Source: Phytophthora hibernalis
Taxonomy: Eukaryota; Oomycota; Peronosporomycetes; Peronosporales; Peronosporaceae
Direction: 5' to 3'
Assembly: GCA_012656075.1 (NCBI GenBank)
Contig: JAAKBF010000151.1
Location: forward strand, 1,364,001 to 1,428,000
DNA length: 64,000 bases
Part shown: piece after piece, positions 1 through 11,325 of the stretch
Position numbering within the stretch: position 1 is the first letter of the stretch
Layout of the letters: each line of letters starts with the position of its first letter
Position numbers and translations under genes: made by a program
The notes under the pieces: model-generated
The model's input: the letters and a program-made list of their open reading frames with translations, nothing else
What the model was told of the DNA's origin: nothing
The model's database searches: none

Positions 1-1
1 G

Positions 2-469
2 ATGCTGATCAGCCGATATGGTAGAATAGCATCAACGTTCGGACACACCGCAATTGACTTGCGAATATTACACTGGCAGATGCCCAATAAGAGTGCTCGA
101 TCGAGTTACGATGGCCTCGAAGTGCTAATGGCAGTGGTTCTGCTCCATTATGACGACATGCTGAAGCAGTCCCCTCAAGGCCCCTACATCACGCGAATGA
201 AACGAGCCCGAGATAAGCACGCCATCAACGAGTCTGTAATTTCCAGCTGGGCACTTACAATTTAGAGTGGTTTGATTGAGCGCAGTCGGTCACCTGACGC
301 AACGGATTCCCCGCCAGCTCCGTCGGTTGGCGATATTGTTGAGAAGCAAAGCGCTCTCATCAAGCAGCAGATGGATGTGATGCTTCTAGCTGGGCGTAAT
401 ATGCGCCTGGTGACCTGTAAAGCGCTCGCGCGCTGCCGTCCATCTTTTGGTGGAGGGCACAGGGTTTAG
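2..469 (+). other. Unrecognised coding-like stretch, cut by the window edge
   Basis: Two short plus-strand frames follow each other (2-265 and 272-469). The first encodes about 87 residues including a LHYDDMLKQSPQGPY segment. The second has a proline-rich patch followed by a QSALIKQQMDVM segment that could be a short helix. I do not recognise a family. The stretch sits in transposon-rich DNA and is probably the 3' remnant of an element whose start lies left of the window. From 470 to about 1075 I see only AT-rich, non-coding-looking sequence and shadow ORFs. Confidence 0.2.
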
Positions 470-1079
470 CATGGAGACTGCTCCGCTCAGGCGAGTCTCT
501 GAGGAAGTTTGGAGCTTGGTACTTGTTGGGAACAACAATCAACTGAACCCCGGCTGTGGCCCGACAGGAACCCTGCGCAAGCCCAACATCGTCGACCTTA
601 CTCGGCGATTTGTTGAGCTGTTGCGTGGAAGCCGAACTAACGGCGTTTTCTGTGAATCACAACACCACACGCAGCTGATCGCTGGGCATATATTGCCTCG
701 GTCTTGAGCTTGAAGTCTGGTGCAATCACCTTAGCGCGCGCAAATGTAGAGACCTGACTTCGCGGTTCTGTCTGTATACGCGTTTGGATCGGGGTGGTTG
801 GGGAACTTCCGTTGAGCTGGAATTTGCGCGGGTTGGCCGGCATGTATTGCGCCGGCAGAAGATGTTGTGATAAGCTTAGTCAGGTGGCGTTCACAGTCTT
901 AAATGAACCCCTGCATCCAATTGTACTTTACGCACTTAAGGCACAAATCCAGGGTAAAACGGTGGAAACAAACATTGGCCACACGTGAGTACAACGCGTT
1001 GCAGATGCCCAGTTGTATTTAAAAATCCAGTAAGTTTAAATATATGTGTTTGCTTACCGGTATTAATATATGTCACTGG

Positions 1080-1590
1080 CGTATGGGAGAATTCAGCCGA
1101 AGTACATTAAAGTTTTAAATGTTATGTGTAGGAACATCAATTTTTAAATGTACTGCTGTACATGCTTATTTATCTTATAATCTTTTAATTTAATTTATTT
1201 TAAAACATGTACCTAAAAGTTTACAGATTCTAAAATCCCGCCAGGGATCTTTCCAGTTCATGTCACGTTACCGTGACCCGACAAAAGGATAACCAACTCA
1301 AGGCCTCTCGCATTGTAAACGGTGCTGGGGTTAGGCCGACCGATCAGTAAGGTACCTTACATGCCCTTGCATCCTTCACACGAGAGCCCTCCTAGGATCC
1401 GCCAGGAGGGTTGGTGGCAGGCAAGCCCCTATATCCGCGCCCCTGGCCTTGGACGGTTGCTTCTCATGATACTTATGCGTGTGAGTGATCAGCACCACGG
1501 TGACCTCTCTGGGTCTGTTAAGTATGTAGCACAACGGCGAACACTCTGGGTCTCCGCGTGTGAGTGAGCAATAAATATATATTGATCGTT
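1080..1590 (+). repeat. LTR-like dispersed repeat, copy A
   Basis: This stretch, from TGGGAGAATTCAGC to GAGTGAGCAATAAATATAT, recurs at 45646-46140 in the same orientation with many small differences. It contains an AATAAA-type polyadenylation signal near its right end and starts with TG, as LTRs do. No gag or pol frame is attached, so a solo or truncated LTR is the best reading. An ORF across it (1322-1567) is shared by both copies and is not a convincing gene. The right end of this copy stops before the GCAAGCAACAGGTGTGAAT segment that follows the second copy. From 1590 to 2049 I see nothing recognisable. Confidence 0.6.
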
Positions 1591-2049
1591 GTTAAAGGCA
1601 CACACTGAAGGGTGTCTTCGTACTTAAGTGCGTATTGAAGTCACCGGTTCAGCCACCCGCAATAAGGCTTCCTAGTACAAAGCCACAAAAGGCACACAAG
1701 GGTCACAACCTGAATAAAATACGGGGATAGATTTCAAAACTTTCAGAGAATTTAGACATTTGATGCGGTCGGCGTCCAATCGTGCGTGGTTGCGCAAACG
1801 TGAATGTGCCTTGAATGTCGTTTCTACTGTCGTAAGATTGCGGCATGTTGCTCGAGTGTAAGATTGACTCTGTGGTTTTCGCGTGAAGCGTGGAATCCGT
1901 GACATCGTGAAGCGTGCATTCGGTAGCAAGAGGGCTTCCAGCTACAGCGTTGAGCACTTCGAGCTAAACGCATCGGAAGCGATGCTCGGGGTACTATTGC
2001 AAATGTAGTGTTGGCGATGAAAAGTTCATTACTTAGACTAGCTTCCTAC

Positions 2050-4038
2050 TTACACATGCAAGGACTTCAACAAGTACCTCAGCCGGATGTATCGTAAGAG
2101 CGCCGGTGATATCGTGGACGTCTCTAACGTAAAGCCGCGTATAGTGCACTCAAAGAAGTGCAACATGAGCGGGCCGCAGCTCACGGCATCTCCTTGCTTC
2201 AGTCTTTTTCGTGTTTGATCTCCATCTTGCTCACCATTTCTGGGAACAATTGCTCCACGATCGCTTCGCATGCGTCTATTTGCTTCTTCTTTTGTTGTGG
2301 GTCAAATAATGTGATCGTTCCAGGTGTAGCTTTGAGGTCAAATACTGCTCCGCACCAATGATTACCTTGGACATGTAATGACAGAAGCACAAAGTCGCTT
2401 CGCTCATGGAATGGCTGAGACTTCTGGATGATCATGTGTCTGTCCGCCGCATCACTTGTGCCCATAAATGTCGGAGATATTAAACCAATCTTCTGGCCGA
2501 GTTCCTCCTGCATTGAAGTCATTGCGTGAAAATACTTCAAAACGGGTGTGCAGGCTCAGGAATGTCCTCCGCCAACGCAATCTGCTTCCCTCGACGATAT
2601 AGTACAGGTATTTGCGAGCTGTATCATACTCAGCCTCGGTCTGAGCTTGCAGCATCATGGAAACAGCATCTTCCACCTTTTCGCGATCGAAGACCCCATA
2701 CTCGCGTTTCGCCATCTCTCCTCGAAGATACTTTACCATATGGAACACACAGAGGAGAATTCGTGCTCCTGGAAACTGGGCTTGTAGCAACGAGATCTCG
2801 CCGAAGTCTTTATCAACAATGATGACGCGGACCTCCTCCCATGTAGGATTGAAAGACTTGAACGACGTGACAGCATCGGTCAGACACTCCGAACTCTCAT
2901 TCTCCATAAGCGCGTGCTGAACGTACTGTCCCTAAAATATAAGAGGCACAAACCACACAACGTATAACAAATAGGCACACAGACATTCCAAAGTCACAAA
3001 TAGACACAACACCACAATACGTCTCAAAAAGACCCACACGATGAAGAGAGCGTACAAACTTACATGGCCGAAGACGTCGTGGATCATAAAGCTGAACAAC
3101 TTGTACCGCGCGTCATTGGTATTGTGGGTGGCGTCAATCATCATCACTTCCGGGGAGGCTTCGAAGAATCGACGCATTTGGCGTGTCTGGAAAGTGATCG
3201 TTTGGGCCAACTTGTCGTCGACGACGTGGATTGAGGCAGTGTTGCCAGTCTGTGTGCAAAAATCCCTTAAGCAAAACTCCAGTCTGGATTCTACTGTAGT
3301 TGCTCCGCGACGCGCATCTTTTAGCTTGGCGACGAGGTTGTGAACATCTCGCAATGTAACTTGTTTCCCTATCTCAGACAAAGCATTAGTGGCCTCGTAA
3401 GAAACAAATTTTCAATCAAGCGCAGACGCACCCGTTCGTTGTCTCAAATATTTCATGATCAGCTTGATTTTCGCCCCCGCAGCCTGAAACTCGTCGACGA
3501 AATCAATAACTTCGGGATCTTCAATTCTGCGATTCGAAGGGTGATTCTCGTACACGCGCTGGCCCAGCGCGTGATTGTGAGCGGCGAGCTGCTGCGTCCC
3601 CTTCACTCGAAACCCCATATCGCCCGCCCAAACGACAGTCACAGACAACTGCGCGTCGCACTTGGTCGACTTGCTGAAGTACGAATCGCGCTTGCCGACC
3701 GAGCGACTTGCACGCGACCATCCGTGTGTGCATATCAGCCTGCGGTAGTATGTCTCGAACGTCGATGGTATTTCAGTCGCAGGCGTGATCTTGCCACGTT
3801 CCGCCAGGTTCTTGTTCCTCGCTTCGACAGACGTCGAAGTCCTCTTCTTGAAAACTTGGTGAGTCTCGTCTTGATACACCTCCAGATATTCGAAAAACGC
3901 TGCCCAAGTGGCAAAGAAGCGCTCCACAATTACCGGCGCGAATACATGCTCGTCAGAGGAGACAGGGACGTGGACCTCCGGTGCGTGTACTTCTGCGGGC
4001 GCGTCGCTGGGCTCATGCTCCGAGTCGGCCGACGACAT
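2050..4038 (-). pseudogene. Mutator-like transposase fused to a C-terminal Ulp1-type cysteine protease, broken
   Basis: Reading leftward from 4038, the N-terminal part has a FAR1/FLYWCH-like zinc region (ICTHGW, KCDAQLS, HNH). Next comes a MULE DDE core with MMIDATHNTND (first Asp), then VIIVDKDF (second Asp) and a CVFHMVKYL segment. The C-terminus carries Ulp1/C48 peptidase landmarks: NHWCGAVFDL (His), TLFDPQ (Asp), KQGDAVSCGPLMLHFFE (Gln and Cys). A GTAAGT-TTTTAG intron at 2932-3063 joins the two DDE halves in frame. Breaks: an in-frame TGA just after the zinc region (about 3412-3414) and frame changes near 2500 and 2220. MULEs with Ulp1 domains are known in plants and other eukaryotes; whether the protease acts in transposition here is inference. 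I did not find clear terminal inverted repeats. Confidence 0.8.
2932..3063 (-). other. Intron inside the MULE transposase frame
   Basis: On the minus strand a GTAAGT donor at 3063 and a TTTTAG acceptor at 2932 bound 132 nt. Removing them joins DVFGH to GQYVQHALMENE, continuing the DDE domain. The stretch is T-rich and has no conserved protein match in frame. Confidence 0.7.
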
Positions 4039-4204
4039 TCTCGACGTGATTGCGCCCGGCGGCAGAGATCTCGAAATGAAAGGCGGAGAGGGATCTGGGA
4101 CGGATGAAAAGGGGGAGAGGGGTGTTTCTCTAAAATTACGCGCGGGTCATATGCCGGAAATTTAACTGTCGCGCTGGTAAAGTATTTTTAGATTACCGGC
4201 GCTC

Positions 4205-5150
4205 ATAGTGTGACTTTATATATATTTGCAAGCAACAGGTGTGAATCTATGAGTGTGTGTGACTGAGACTACACCATTTTCCGGTCAAGCTGCAAAGTTT
4301 TACAAGCAAGGTCCACAATGACAGGTGACGGATTCAGGATAAAAATCCAAAATCATTTTTCGTTTTTTGCAAATTTTCCCTAAGCCTTTACAGGCAAGAT
4401 GCAAACCAATCGTTTTGGCGGGCTAGATTGTCGGCTCGCGCCCAAACGCTTGGTTCTCATGTACTAGGGAGAGCAAGGTCGCTTCTTGTTCTTCATTCCG
4501 AAAGATGCCATCTCCCCGGACCCAACGAAGACAGCGAAGGCCTTCGAGAGGGCACAGGCAAAGGCCCGCGTCGTGAAGGCCTTTCGCGATGGACGTGACT
4601 GAAAGGAGGTTGCTAAAAACAACGACCTGAACATACTGCTCGGCGGGCTATCTTAGCTGCCAACCAAGACCCCAAGCAACACGGCGGCTTGCGATCTGCC
4701 TCAGTCGAGATGACAGCTGAAATAATGAGCAAGATCGAGGAGTATGTTGAGGAAGACTGCAGGCAGACGCTTGAGCAGTATTGCGACCGCCTGCAGTCTG
4801 GTTTGGGGTTTCTGTAAGCCTCACATCCGTGCACCGAGCCCTGCCAGGAATGCTGTACTCTACCAAGCGCCTCCGCATTGAAAAATAGACCATGAACTCG
4901 GCAGCGAACAAGGCCAAAAACTTGAATTTCCCATCTTATGATTATTTGCAACTTGCTTGTAAAACTTTGCAGCTTGACCGGAAAATGGTGTAGTAGTCAC
5001 CGGTGGTTGTGTAGTGTATAAGGCTGGTGTGGTGCGATGACGATGACATTGGTCTGTGCCTGGGTCCTGTGTACGGTTGGTGTGGTGCGATGACGTGACG
5101 ATGACGGAGCACAGGGCAACAAACAAAGTTTTACAAACTTCGAATATTGT
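4205..5150 (+). repeat. Dispersed repeat, copy B (LTR-like tail plus GGTTGGTGTGGTGCG minisatellite)
   Basis: The left part (GCAAGCAACAGGTGTGAATC, about 4229-4268) and the right part (CCGGTGGTTGTGTAGTG through AACAAACAAAGTTTTACAA, about 4999-5135) match 46144-46200 and 46487-46750. The two matching parts are separated by the 719-bp inverted-repeat element. The right part holds one and a half units of a roughly 55-bp minisatellite. Confidence 0.6.
4272..4990. mobile_element. 719-bp inverted-repeat element flanked by TA (non-autonomous DNA transposon)
   Basis: The ends are 39-bp inverted repeats (4272-4310 and 4952-4990) that begin CACCATTTTCCGGTCAAGC and match essentially perfectly. TA lies immediately outside both ends (4270-4271 and 4991-4992), as expected for a Tc1/mariner/pogo-type insertion. 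The interior has no intact transposase; fragments such as the segment around 4490-4620 may be transposase relics. It is inserted in a repeat whose other copy at 46.2 kb carries a different TA-flanked element at almost the same place. Confidence 0.75.
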
Positions 5151-5207
5151 GTCATTCAAAGTCGCTATCGATGGATATGGATGGATAGATGATGCCTATA
5201 TTGAGTC

Positions 5208-5315
5208 GCTCCACTTAGATCATTCTACCTAGGTATTAATAGCTCCTCCAGGGGTACAACAAAGCTCCACTAAGAGCATTCTACCTATTAATAGCTCCTC
5301 CAGGGGACAGTATCA
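5208..5315. repeat. Two tandem 56-bp units (GCTCCACTTAGATCATTCTACC type)
   Basis: The unit starting GCTCCACT at 5208 recurs at 5264, and both units end in TTAATAGCTCCTCCAGGGG. The second unit is slightly shorter. AT-rich sequence without genes follows to about 5650, including a CAGGGGTATTTAGTG string near 5514 that could be the left end of the hAT element downstream. Confidence 0.6.
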
Positions 5316-5661
5316 TGCGTGGCCAAATTTAACGAAAAACTTTGAAACTTGATAATTCACTTGATAATTTGCCATTTTTCCAGATACGCAGGTGCAAAAA
5401 TTACAAATTTCATCCTCTTTGCGATGAGCTTTGAATCATATGCTAACTCCAAGTATTATACTGTACTTAGTATTGCAAAAGTTATTAGCACAAACGTGAT
5501 TCTAAAATCCACGCAGGGGTATTTAGTGTTGGGTCAAATCCTAACCGAGGTATTACCATTTACCGTTATTACCTTTTAATACCGGTTATTAGAGCTAATG
5601 CCTTTTGTGTAAAATTGATGTGGCCAAAATATCTGGAAAGATAGCAAGTTGAACCGAGCAT

Positions 5662-6923
5662 TTGCATCCTTCACAGAGTCAAACTGCACCCAGCAACTAC
5701 GACAACAAAACCAGGGACAACCCTGACAACGTGAGCATCGAAGGAACCGGGCTTGGGCGCCCTCCCGTCCGTGTCTGGAAGGAATATATCACGGTAGTCC
5801 CGCGGTGGGCCACAACGAAGAAACAACACCCCGACGTCGAGTGCAAGTACTGCCACAAGATGATTCGGCACGCACAACCCAAGAAAAGCCTTCGACCGCA
5901 CATTCGTTGCTGTTCAAAAGCACCCATGGACGTCCGTAGAAGATACCCAGAAACGCCCTGCAAGCGAGCTCGAGAAGATCCCAATGAACCCCTACAACGG
6001 TCAAGCGTGCGCGAACTGAATCTGGCACTGGCATTCTCGGACCAGTATCCCTCGCTGAAAAAAAGGAGTTCTAACTTGAGGTTGCCAAAGCGTTTTACTC
6101 GTCCGGCATCCCTTTTCACGTAATTGAAAATAACGAGATGCGATGCATACTAACCAAGTATCGCCCTGGTATGACACTTCCATCACGACAAGATTTATCG
6201 ACCACGATTCTTGACAGTGTCTACGCAGAGGAAGCTGTCAATGTCGTTGAAGTGTTGAAAGAGCAAGAGTACGTTGTGATAGTCTGTGGTGGATGGTCAG
6301 ATCCTAACAGTGAGAGCATCGTCAACTTCATGGTTACGTCTCCTTTCATTCGACCTCGTCAATTCGTTGTTGTGACAAGCGACACACCGGAGAGTACATG
6401 GCGTCGGCGTTGACCAAGGTCATCCATGAAGTTGAAGGCGTCGCCGGAAAGGATCCGTATGCGGAGTTGTTACGGATAATGCTTTCAATATGCGCAAGTC
6501 GTGGGAGATACTGATGAACAAAATGCCTGGTTTGGCTTGCAACGGGTGCTCCGCACACACGATCAATTTTCTGTTGAAAGACATGTTTGGAATCGCATTC
6601 TTGAGGGATGTACTCATGAAAGCCATTGAAGTCACAAAATTTGTACGTGTATGGCCAGCCCTACTCTATCAGTTTAGGGCTAAGCAGCGCAAGAATTTCG
6701 GTACTCATCAACGCCGTCGAGCACTGGTAATTCCTGTGGCAACGCGCTGGTACTCCAGTAGAAACTGCATTTCCAGTGTGGTGAATAATGAGGAGGTTCT
6801 GCGCGATGTTTTTGCCAATAAGGAGATGTTGGTGCGGTACAATGCTTGTACTAAGCTAAACCGCGTTGAAGCGATTTTGGCCGACAGCACATTTTGGGCT
6901 AACGTTAGAGCAGTAATGAGATT
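5662..6923 (+). pseudogene. hAT transposase, 5' part, cut off by the Copia insertion
   Basis: The first frame (5662-6123) carries a BED-type zinc finger: WATTKKQHPDVECKYC, then HIRCC. Later frames (6138-6413, 6490-6923) continue a hAT-type transposase with ILDSVYAEEAV, VCGGWSDPNS, CNGCSAHTINFLLKD and ATRWYSS, typical of the RNase H-like core with inserted helical region. At least two frame changes separate the pieces. The frame is interrupted at AVMRFIE by the Copia retrotransposon (left target duplication AGATT at 6919-6923). It resumes at 11726 (LLNPVIKALGHLEKDECCLSM) and again at 13734. Confidence 0.8.
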
Positions 6924-7303
6924 TATTGAGGGTTACCGGTTTGGTATCGGTTATTAACTGTGAACCGGTCAACCCGAACTGGTCCAATCCGAACCCACGC
7001 TGATTACGCCACTGTCGATTACGCCACCTGTGGGTACAAGATTGTAGGTACAAGATGGGCATCGACGTGGCGCTCTCTGATTGGCTGAAGTAACTCAGTA
7101 TCCAGTAAAGAATCAAGTAGTGTGTATCCAGTAGGTCTAGAGATAGCAAGAAGGCTTGCGAGCTAAAGACCTCAATCAATCACTTTCGAATCTTCCTTCT
7201 TCCCCTCAAGTGGTCAAGTGTTCTCGCTCCGGTCTTATCCAGAGTGCTGCCCTCCCTCCGCTTAGTCAAGTTTTACGGTGTCCAAGATCCATACCTTCCA
7301 TCA
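6924..7303 (+). repeat. Copia 5' LTR
   Basis: Starts TATTGAGGGTTACCGG and ends ACCTTCCATCA. It matches the 3' LTR except for a missing 15-bp segment (a second GATTACGCCACCG-type unit) and a few substitutions. Confidence 0.9.
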
Positions 7304-7322
7304 GGTTATGAGCCCAAGCACC

Positions 7323-8420
7323 ATGTCCTCTGCCCACGATGCCTCCACCAAGGTCTCCATCGACAAGTTCAACGGAGACAACTACGCGACGTGGAACCGC
7401 TACATGCGTGGCGTGTTCCTAACCAAGTCGGTGTGGCAAGTGGTGAACCGCGAGACGACGCCAAGCTTCACGGACTCGCGGGCCAAGGACGACTACGTCA
7501 AGTCGAGCAACATTGCGTTCGGACTGATGTTGCTCCACATGGACGCAGACTACCACCATGGGGTCGACGACTGCGAGGAAGCGTGGGTGGCGTGGTCGCG
7601 CCTGAAGACGCTGTACGGAGGATCGCAGAAGGCTGGTCGCATCTACCTGAAACGACAGCTCTTCAGCATGGAGATGTCGGAAGGCGGGAATGTTTTGCAT
7701 CATTGCAATGAAGTTCTCAACATCAGCGCCAAGCTCAGCAGCATCGGTGCCAAGATGGAGGACGAGGACGTGGCGATCTGCTTGTTGCGCAGTCTCCCCG
7801 AGAGCTACGAGAACGTCGTGCTTAATCTGGAGATGAGTAGCGCGGAACTGCGATCGCAAGACGTCGTGAAGGTGCTCACGAATGAGCACATCAAGCGGCA
7901 AGGCGAAAAGACGGCGACGGTGAAGGCTGAGAACGCGGCCAAAGCGTTCAACACCGACCGAGAGTCTCGCCAGTGCACGTACTGCGGAAAATTGGGGCAC
8001 ACGGTGGACAAGTGCTGGACCAAGCAGAAGAACGAGAATCGGGGCCCAAGACGCGGCGGCAATGGCCGTGGACGCGGGGCCAACAACATTCAGTGGAGAA
8101 ACGACAGCGACGCCTATGACTACGACTTCGATCGAGTGGCGTTCGCGGTTTCCTTGGAGTGTGGAATTTCGACGGGCAAGAATGTGTCCGGGATGTGGGC
8201 GGTCGACAGCGGCGCAACGCACCACATCTGCAACAACAAGGCCAAGTTCGCCAATTTGATCGAGCAAAATGAAGGCGAACTTTCGGTGGCCGACGGTAAC
8301 AAGGCGACCATCAAGGGTGAGGGAACCATCGTGGAACGGGTGATTCTGCCCAACGGCGACGAGCGCGAGATCGAGATCAAAAACGCGCTGTACGTGCCGA
8401 GCAGAGCAAGAATCTGCTCT
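7323..8420 (+). pseudogene. Copia gag and aspartic protease region
   Basis: The ATG at 7323 (MSSAHDASTKV) starts a UBN2/gag-type domain: KFNGDNYATWNRYMR, then LKTLYGG. A CCHC zinc knuckle follows (CTYCGKLGHTVDKC). The protease motif is WAVDSGATHHIC. The frame breaks near 8403 in KNALYVPS because one A appears to be missing; the downstream frame picks up at once with LLSVPQINKSG-like sequence. Confidence 0.88.
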
Positions 8421-9240
8421 CGGTGCCGCAGATCAACAAGAGTGGCAAGTTCCAAGTCGTGTTTGACGGCACCGAAATGCACGTTTCACGCATGGACTCC
8501 AACCAAGTGGTGGCGACGGCGGATCTCGTGGATGGACTTTACTGGCTTCGCACGCCTCAGCGATCGGCGAATGCGGCGACAGGAGGAAAGACTGTCGACC
8601 TGCACGCGCGCATGGGTCACACTCCGGTCGAGGTGCTTCGCAAGATGGTCAACAACTACATGATCAAGTACGCGAAGGCACCCTCCAAGTCGAGTGGACC
8701 AAGCATGTGTCGGGGTTGCCAGCAAGGGAAGATGGTCCAAAAACCGTTCCCAAGCAACCGTGACAAGCGCCATTACGACACGTTCGAGCTACTCCACTTC
8801 GACATATGCGGACCCATGGAGAAAAACTCGCCTGGCGGCAGCAAGTATCTGCTGTTGATTGTGGATGAAGCCAGCGGATGCATGAAGGGTTTCTGTCTGC
8901 GTGCCAAGTCGGAGAGCGAAGACTGCATCAAGACGTACATCATGAAGGTGCAGATGCAGTTCGGCAAGAAGGTCAAGTTTGTGCGGCATGACGGAGCTCG
9001 TGAGTTTGCGACCAACTTGCTCAAGACCTTCTACGAAGACGAAGGCATCGAGCAGCAAACCACGGTTCCGTATGCGCACCAGACCAACGGCACGGCAGAG
9101 CGAGCGATTCGGACTATCGTCACGATCGGCCGCAGCATGCTGAAGCTGGACAAGTGTTTCTGGGCTGATGCGGCCATGACAGCCATCTACGTGAAGAACC
9201 GCCTTCCATCACCCAAGATCGAGCATAAGACTCCGTTCGT
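8405..9240 (+). pseudogene. Copia GAG-pre-integrase and integrase region
   Basis: This frame carries the pre-integrase zinc region (HARMGH, CRGCQQGK). The integrase core follows, with HFDICGPM (first Asp), VRHDGAREF (second Asp) and HQTNGTAERAIRT (Glu region). It runs directly on from the protease frame after a one-base break and ends near 9240 at a second break, where a GTTC is doubled. Confidence 0.85.
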
Positions 9241-9242
9241 TC

Positions 9243-11318
9243 GTGTACAAGTCCAAGCCGAGTGTGAAGCACATGCGTGTGTTCGGCTGTCGGACGTACA
9301 TTTTGACTCCGAAGGAGAAGCGACTCAAGTGGGATCCCAAGGCTCGCGCCGGAATATTTCTGGGCTACGAAGAAGTGTCCAAGGCGTATCGACTCTATGA
9401 CATCGAGGCGGGGCAGGTGGTCATCAGTCGCGATGTCAACTTCGATGAGTCGACCTTTGGACTTTCGCCGCGGATTTACGATGAAGATGTCGATGACCTG
9501 GACCTCGACTTGCTCGACATCGACGATGACGGACCTCGCCAGACGGAGTACAAGCAGGCGGGGAAACGCAAGAGTCGCCCAAGTGACGAAGATGAAGCTA
9601 CCAGAAGACCGCGCACTGTGCGTCATCGGCCTGGATTGGAAGAAGCAAGTGCGCCGGTCGACTCCCTTCACGCCGAGCGGACGCCGACGAAGAAGAAAAG
9701 TCTGGTGACCAAGATGAAGAGTCAACCCCCTGTGTTTTGGCGTGCAAATGCTAATACCGTTGAAGCAGCAGACCTATCAGAGCCGAAGGCATTCCAAGAG
9801 GCGGTCAACGGTCCTGATCAAGTGCATTGGCGCAAGGCGATTCGTGCAGAACTCAAGTCGATGCGACTTCGTGGTGTGTTTCGAGCTGCCAAGTTGCCCA
9901 ACGGACAACGCGCCATCGGTACCAAGTGGGTATTCAAGATCAAGCCTAAAGCGGACGGACCGATCGAGAAGTACAAGGCGCGCCTCGTGGCCAAGGGTTT
10001 CAAGCAGAAGTACGGCATCGACTACACGGAGACGTTTTCGCCCGTGGTCAAGTACACGACGCTACGCATGGTCATTGCTATTGCGAAGTACTTTGACTGG
10101 CCGCTCGACCAACTGGACGTAGTGACGGCATTCCTCTACGGAGTGATGAAGGAAGTCGTGTACTGCGTGGTGCCAGAAGGGGTCGAGCTGGACGGCGACT
10201 TTGATTGCCTGGAATTGGTGAAAGCAATTTACGGTCTCAAGCAAGCTTCGCGAGTGTGGAACGAGACGTTCAACGAATTCGTGTGCTCTATCGGCTTCCA
10301 AGTTTCGGCCTTCGACCCGTGCCTCTACATCAAGGTTGAAGATGGTCACTGTGTGCTCGTGCTGGTGTACGTGGACGACGTGTTGGTGACCGGAAGTTCG
10401 GCCGAGTTGATCGCACGTACCAAGAGTGACCTAAAAACGCGCTTCGAGATGACTGACAGCGGCAAGTGCGCGTTTGTTCTTGGGATCGAGTTGGTGGACG
10501 GCCCGGATGGCAGCGTAATCATGTGCCAGCGGCGTTATGTGGATGACATTCTCAAGCGCTTTGGCATGGACGAGTGCAAGGCCGAGGTAAGTCCCGTCGA
10601 CATGAGCTCTCGACTGGTTCCAAGCGACGCTGCGACCAAGGTGAACGCTCCGTTTCGTGAAGCTGTTGGTGATCTAATGCATCTGATGACTGCCACGCGC
10701 CCGGATATCGCGTACGCTGTGGGCTATGTGTCGCGCTTCATGGAGAACCCCAAGAAGAGCATTGGGTTGCGGTCAAGCGCATCTTTCGCCACTAAGACGC
10801 ATGGGATCTGCCACAAGCCGGGTGACAAGATCGACTTTCGTGGGTACTCCGACGCGGACTGGGCCGGTGACCTCGCGGACCGCAAGTCGACTTCCGGCTA
10901 CGCGTTCATGCTGATGGGTGCGCCAGTGAGCTGGGGAAGCAAGAAGCAGTCAAGTGTTTCGCTGTCTACGAGCGAGGCGGAATACATCGCACTCAGCCTG
11001 GCTATCCAAGAGGGCAAGTGGATTCATCGCCTGCTATGCGAGATTTTGGTGGCCGCCAACGAGACGGGACCCGAGCTCATGATCCGCGAAGACAACCAAT
11101 CGTGCATCAAGATGACGAAAAACCCAGTGAACCACGGTCGCGCCAAGCACATCGACATCAAGTACCACCACATCCGCGATGAAGTAAAGCGCGGTGAAGT
11201 GAAGCTCGAGTATTGCGAGACTTCAGTGATGCTGGCGGACATCATGACAAAGGCGCTCCCGGGACCACGTCACACGGACCTCACGGCGGCTCTCGGCATT
11301 CATGGGATTTCGCATTGA
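9243..11318 (+). CDS. Copia reverse transcriptase and RNase H
   Basis: The long frame covers the integrase C-terminus (MRVFGCRTYILTP), the RT (KWVFKIKPKADG, VVTAFLYG, the catalytic YVDD at about residue 380) and RNase H (YSDADWAGD, STSEAEYIALS, EDNQSC, KHIDIKYH). It ends in KALPG near the stop at 11316-11318. Around 10760-10810 a short segment (SIGLRSSASFATKT) replaces the usual EHWVAVKRIFRYL. The DNA shows this as a one-base loss later compensated, so the domain is not fully intact. Confidence 0.88.
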   Translation: MYKSKPSVKHMRVFGCRTYILTPKEKRLKWDPKARAGIFLGYEEVSKAYRLYDIEAGQVVISRDVNFDESTFGLSPRIYDEDVDDLDLDLLDIDDDGPRQTEYKQAGKRKSRPSDEDEATRRPRTVRHRPGLEEASAPVDSLHAERTPTKKKSLVTKMKSQPPVFWRANANTVEAADLSEPKAFQEAVNGPDQVHWRKAIRAELKSMRLRGVFRAAKLPNGQRAIGTKWVFKIKPKADGPIEKYKARLVAKGFKQKYGIDYTETFSPVVKYTTLRMVIAIAKYFDWPLDQLDVVTAFLYGVMKEVVYCVVPEGVELDGDFDCLELVKAIYGLKQASRVWNETFNEFVCSIGFQVSAFDPCLYIKVEDGHCVLVLVYVDDVLVTGSSAELIARTKSDLKTRFEMTDSGKCAFVLGIELVDGPDGSVIMCQRRYVDDILKRFGMDECKAEVSPVDMSSRLVPSDAATKVNAPFREAVGDLMHLMTATRPDIAYAVGYVSRFMENPKKSIGLRSSASFATKTHGICHKPGDKIDFRGYSDADWAGDLADRKSTSGYAFMLMGAPVSWGSKKQSSVSLSTSEAEYIALSLAIQEGKWIHRLLCEILVAANETGPELMIREDNQSCIKMTKNPVNHGRAKHIDIKYHHIRDEVKRGEVKLEYCETSVMLADIMTKALPGPRHTDLTAALGIHGISH

Positions 11319-11325
11319 GGGGGCG

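Noticed and set aside
1322..1567. 81-codon ORF in the LTR-like repeat
   Set aside because: It lies in a dispersed repeat with a polyadenylation signal and shows no protein motif.
7323..11318. Programmed ribosomal frameshifting in Copia
   Set aside because: Breaks lie inside the protease-to-integrase text at an ordinary lost base and at a doubled GTTC, not at a slippery site between gag and pol.
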